Origin: Clostridia bacterium | Lineage (GTDB): Bacteria > Bacillota > Clostridia > UMGS1883 | Length of the DNA: 6,440 nucleotides | Direction of reading: 5' to 3' | Assembly: GCA_017468215.1 (NCBI GenBank) | Contig: JAFUJG010000037.1 | Location: 1 to 6,440 of the forward strand | Shown here: piece by piece, positions 5,001 through 6,440 of the stretch | How the letters are laid out: every line of letters starts with the position of its first letter | Position numbering within the stretch: the stretch's first letter is position 1 | The notes under the pieces: model-generated | Database searches by the model: none | Told to the model about the DNA's origin: nothing | What the model saw: only the letters and a program-made list of their open reading frames with translations | Made by a program: the position numbers and the translations under genes

Positions 5001-6440
5001 AGCGTCTGTTGTATACGAACCAAATGTACCGTTGGAGGAGGATGTGTTCTTTACATAATAATAGGAAGTTTTGCCATCGATTGTAATCTCGATTGCAGCC
5101 TTGCTTGTGTCGCTTGCGGCAAGGTCTGTTGCAGTAACAGCTGTGTCGATATTTGCCTTATCGGGGTAAAGCACTGTGTCGAACTTAACAGTTGTGCCAC
5201 TCTTTTGGAAGGAAGCATATTCGCTTTCTGCCACTAAGCCATAGTCGGCACTGTGGTAACCCGACTTAATGGAAGCGGAATCAGCACTTGCTGCAGCCAA
5301 TGTAATGTCGGGAGCATTGTAGAATGCCGTAGATGCCACGTTGCCGGAAACTGTTGCATTGGAGGAGGGCATAAAGTGCCAGTTCTGGCGGTAAGCCCGG
5401 CTACTGGAGCCTTCAACATAGTCGGTTACAATGCCAAAGCCGCTTCTTGAGAAGAATACGTTTCTTGTATGTGCAACGTCTGTATAACCGTTTTGTGTGC
5501 TTGTCGCAAAGTCGAATGTAGAATTAGAGTTTGCATAGGTCAGTGCATTTGCACTTGCAGCTGCACTGTGTGCACCTAATGTTAATCCGTCGGCCTCAAT
5601 TGTATTGTGTGATGCGGCTGTACGGAGGGTGTCGTAAATAGAGTTTGTGGAAGAATAGCTGTAACGGCCGCTGTCAACCAGGAGGGGAGAGCCGTAAGCA
5701 TACATAAGCACCTGGTTACTGTCGGGGTGATAGTGACCGTCAGCGGGGTTGTTTGTAAAGTTGATATAAACCGCTTCTTCGGGATTCCAGCTATTACGCA
5801 TATAAGCGGAGTTTACTGTGTCATAGTAGCGTGTAAGATATTCGGCGCCCTTATCCTGACCGGATACATAGGAATTTATAACTGCATCCTTGCCTCCAAA
5901 CACCTCATTGAGCATTTCAAAATAATGCATCTGGTCACGGTAGTTACTGTCACCTATGTTGGAGTCGTAGCCGTCGGGATAGTAGCTCTCTAACGCATTT
6001 CTTGTTGCATATTTAACTTTTTCACGGAAAACTGCACTCATGGGGTTGCCGCTCATGTCGGCAGCCTTTAAACAGTCGCCGAAAAGTTTAACGCACCATG
6101 CTGCGTAGGAAGGGCCTGCTTCTGTAAAGGAGTAATCGCTATTGTAGAGAAGGTCAAATGTGTATTCCACGTTGTATTCAACCTTGTCTCTCCATGTATC
6201 GTGTGTCGAAAATTCGGGAATATATTCCACTGCTTTAAAGAATCCTGCATTTGCAACAATTCTCCAGTTACTCCACCAATAGGAGCCGTTTGAGATATCC
6301 AATCCTGCAAGATAGTTGCAGTCGCCCCACATAAAGGAAAGGATATTGCAGAACTCATCAATACGAGTGTCGAACACATCTGTTTCCAGAAAAGCATCCA
6401 CGATATCTACCCAACGGTTCAATCTTTCACCTGTCTCTAA
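2085..6440 (-). CDS. Large modular secreted polysaccharide lyase, heparinase II/III-like (5' partial)
   Basis: 1451 residues are visible, numbered here from the codon at 6438-6440. The frame stays open to the window edge (LETGER precedes a TTG at 6420-6422), so the N-terminus and expected signal peptide lie outside. Layout: alpha/alpha-barrel plus beta-sandwich lyase unit (1-575), DNRLRE/CBM96-like module (581-753), two MucBP-like beta repeats (762-899), jelly-roll carbohydrate-binding module starting NLIYNGD (905-1131), and a C-terminal beta region with SGLRFIAQID (1133-1451). Lyase landmarks are SYWWSNWR, TEAGPSY, DGHYHPDSNQ and ASHNTIEADG. By family knowledge the enzyme would cleave a uronic-acid-containing polysaccharide by beta-elimination outside the cell; candidate catalytic residues are N58, Y112 and H236/H238 (inferred). 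The substrate cannot be told. No LPxTG, SLH or dockerin is seen, so it is probably released or held through its modules. It ends 7 nt before its own terminator. Confidence 0.88.
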   Translation of the reverse strand, partial: LETGERLNRWVDIVDAFLETDVFDTRIDEFCNILSFMWGDCNYLAGLDISNGSYWWSNWRIVANAGFFKAVEYIPEFSTHDTWRDKVEYNVEYTFDLLYNSDYSFTEAGPSYAAWCVKLFGDCLKAADMSGNPMSAVFREKVKYATRNALESYYPDGYDSNIGDSNYRDQMHYFEMLNEVFGGKDAVINSYVSGQDKGAEYLTRYYDTVNSAYMRNSWNPEEAVYINFTNNPADGHYHPDSNQVLMYAYGSPLLVDSGRYSYSSTNSIYDTLRTAASHNTIEADGLTLGAHSAAASANALTYANSNSTFDFATSTQNGYTDVAHTRNVFFSRSGFGIVTDYVEGSSSRAYRQNWHFMPSSNATVSGNVASTAFYNAPDITLAAASADSASIKSGYHSADYGLVAESEYASFQKSGTTVKFDTVLYPDKANIDTAVTATDLAASDTSKAAIEITIDGKTSYYYVKNTSSSNGTFGSYTTDAKMAYVSDTEYMIADGKKIEGKIESGSTIISMGVTMDNGTVTINGEKLVADSDSATAIKIYAPNATTVIFNGEEVSFTKSGNYIYAVASAVGESVTGAVAKVYPDKDGFYSYASGNEGTSNTTIIQAALSSWNNRNAYMAYDLSDFADKEITNVTLNMKMYENASAGNMHFYYLDYGTWTRSNLSFVLDSSKMPSHGTSSGAGFTGYSYRWSGSASDVAVNNWVQFTTNFPQYLAANDNYKFTWAMLSESGSAKYYALAAAEANRPYLEVTYNYQTSSEGYPTVTIREYRDGVLYSTETDSGNLGEVYLYEAEDTITSGDATYFIDAEASKLSAVVAKSDNVIEVYYKSAETITVSFEDILGNTLTEDVIVSISPTLGTYTYPAPATIEKDNSVYTLDTSLSNISCVVGEDSTLTAVYRKTSSLGENLIYNGDMSETTTADGYTYVTGWQGGYVNGEHQALSNRPDIYLHSSKGAGSTTDSHFIYTAATDSENAYVTTPARSTMTSSDWGAYPWKSDVSEPYMAFVLTSWMKDANDVNSYLKAEKGKTYYMSFDIKATSIASVNNVVGFTAVSVNGDNYATKIPGTNGDINTLTWVLDNSIGRNRYLTTADEWVTISTTATATADGYFMFQLGWAHEYGQVSVGNFKICEVQDFEYVTVSLDGEEVITEGTIELGENGKLPDNVMGYTVTSGDTTKLVNAGTLEVSDGDIITTTGVNVSIVTGAQVRIGNGVDANGKIASDSGLRFIAQIDRSYVDDEKFTYGMEITAEGSDSVTDVPAKDFQNDDDTIFTVAITNLAESNFNREFTATAYVDVTYSDGTTARIRNTQSITRSIYQVSVGLMKNGTNGIENSEDNYSVSETGGLYAVLNAYVNMVGVRITLFLDGSVSVCTEGAGAYSGDVFFDVTCIKNGNVYTITITPLTEGFTAPVELMDYWQEFIRINNNNSVVSENISNVTSSDGSITFDFTDPTAE
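2088..3044 (-). other. C-terminal beta region, unnamed (residues 1133-1451)
   Basis: A short beta unit (VTVSLDGEEVITEGTIELGE) precedes a region with GAQVRIGN and SGLRFIAQID, then TATAYVDVTYSDGTTAR and RSIYQVS. I recognise the R-I-...-GLRF...I pattern from the tails of other large clostridial secreted proteins, but cannot name the family. The last 100 residues (from about 1350) are a separate beta segment with no anchoring motif. Confidence 0.5.
3048..3728 (-). other. Carbohydrate-binding jelly-roll module (residues 905-1131)
   Basis: It begins ENLIYNGDMSE and TGWQGG, the typical entry of CBM4/9/16-type beta-sandwiches ('NLi.NGdFe...~gW'). KGKTYYMSFDIKA lies in the middle, then DEWVTISTTATATADGYFMFQLGW and VSVGNFKICEV at the end ('w..~s.~~t......~f.~~~......~~DdvkL'). 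At about 227 residues it is longer than usual because of an insert around 930-1010. Confidence 0.7.
3744..4157 (-). other. Two MucBP-like beta repeats (residues 762-899)
   Basis: Two units of about 68 residues align by eye. Each opens with a beta strand (TVTIREYRDG; ITVSFEDILG), has an LGxxYLYEA/LGTYTYPAPA turn, an xxYxxD strand, and ends in NVIEVYYK or TLTAVYRK. This is the spacing of MucBP and related surface repeats. They probably act as spacers or weak adhesion units; sequence identity between the two is low. Confidence 0.55.
4182..4700 (-). other. DNRLRE / CBM96-like module (residues 581-753)
   Basis: It opens VYPDKDGFYSYASGNEG, has the core AYMAYDLSDF...ITNVTLNMKMY, and ends AAAEANRPYLEVTYNY. 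These fit the DNRLRE pattern: a dense first strand, 'F-DLS' followed by an A/T-L strand, and a terminal 'RPyLeVtY'. Members often accompany lyases and other secreted glycan enzymes and some bind polysaccharide, so a targeting role is likely but inferred. Confidence 0.75.
4716..6440 (-). other. Lyase unit: heparinase II/III-like domain (residues 1-575)
   Basis: The first 200 or so residues are helical. They contain WRIVANAGFFKAVEYIPEF followed by TEAGPSYAAW, the pattern of the toroid domain of heparinase/alginate-lyase relatives (aromatic-rich helix, 'fPeF', then an E-x-x-P-S-Y loop). DGHYHPDSNQ (234-243) with GSPLLVDSGRYSYS and SHNTIEADG matches the start of the heparinase II/III beta-sandwich, where the HGHxD-type motif and HNT are conserved. 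The first glycine-histidine step reads DGHYH instead of the common HGH. The rest to about 575 is repetitive beta strand. PL family not assigned. Confidence 0.75.

Noticed and set aside
3096..5993. Several cysteine- or valine-rich open frames on the + strand inside the lyase gene, and shorter - strand frames
   Set aside because: All are shadows of the long coding frame, with no promoters or ribosome binding sites of their own and improbable composition.
6420..6422. TTG as the start codon of the lyase
   Set aside because: The frame continues without a stop to the window edge, the protein would begin inside a helical domain without a signal peptide, and no Shine-Dalgarno with suitable spacing is evident; the gene is 5' partial.

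Overview
The window looks like a piece of a Clostridia genome (Bacillota, perhaps a gut Oscillospirales or Ruminococcus-like lineage). This rests on CCA-encoding tRNA genes, near-consensus SigA promoters, strong U-tract terminators, moderately AT-rich DNA, and large modular secreted carbohydrate-active proteins of a type common in that class. The taxonomic call is inference; there is no rRNA or marker gene here.

Left end (1-533, + strand): a tRNA cluster. tRNA-Met(CAT), elongator type, is followed after 5 nt by tRNA-Glu(TTC) and a very long perfect hairpin terminator. A second, identical tRNA-Glu(TTC) follows, with its own consensus promoter (369-397) and a terminator sharing the same hairpin core. 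Directly downstream of each tRNA-Glu terminator is a non-coding array of short hairpins (203-346 and 535-713). In each array a fixed joint (ATGAAG in the first, ATGAAAT in the second) is repeated every 16-25 bp, first in one orientation and then inverted, while the stems between the joints differ. The outer ends form 8-bp terminal inverted repeats. These two arrays are the most unusual structures in the window.

Middle (725-2019, - strand): a two-gene operon read leftwards. An extended -10 promoter (1991-2019) drives an unannotated 49-residue, very acidic small protein (1807-1956). Nine bases later comes a 345-residue secreted protein of unknown function (760-1797). The second gene has no visible ribosome binding site and is probably translationally coupled to the first. 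A bidirectional hairpin terminator closes the operon.

Right two thirds (2041-6440, - strand): one very large gene, cut by the right window edge at its 5' end (1451 residues visible). It encodes a modular extracellular enzyme. A heparinase II/III-like polysaccharide lyase unit is followed by a DNRLRE (CBM96-like) module, two MucBP-like beta repeats, a carbohydrate-binding jelly roll, and a C-terminal beta region seen in other clostridial secreted proteins. It has its own terminator, which separates it from the small operon. The two units are adjacent and both encode exported products, but nothing in the sequence proves a shared function.
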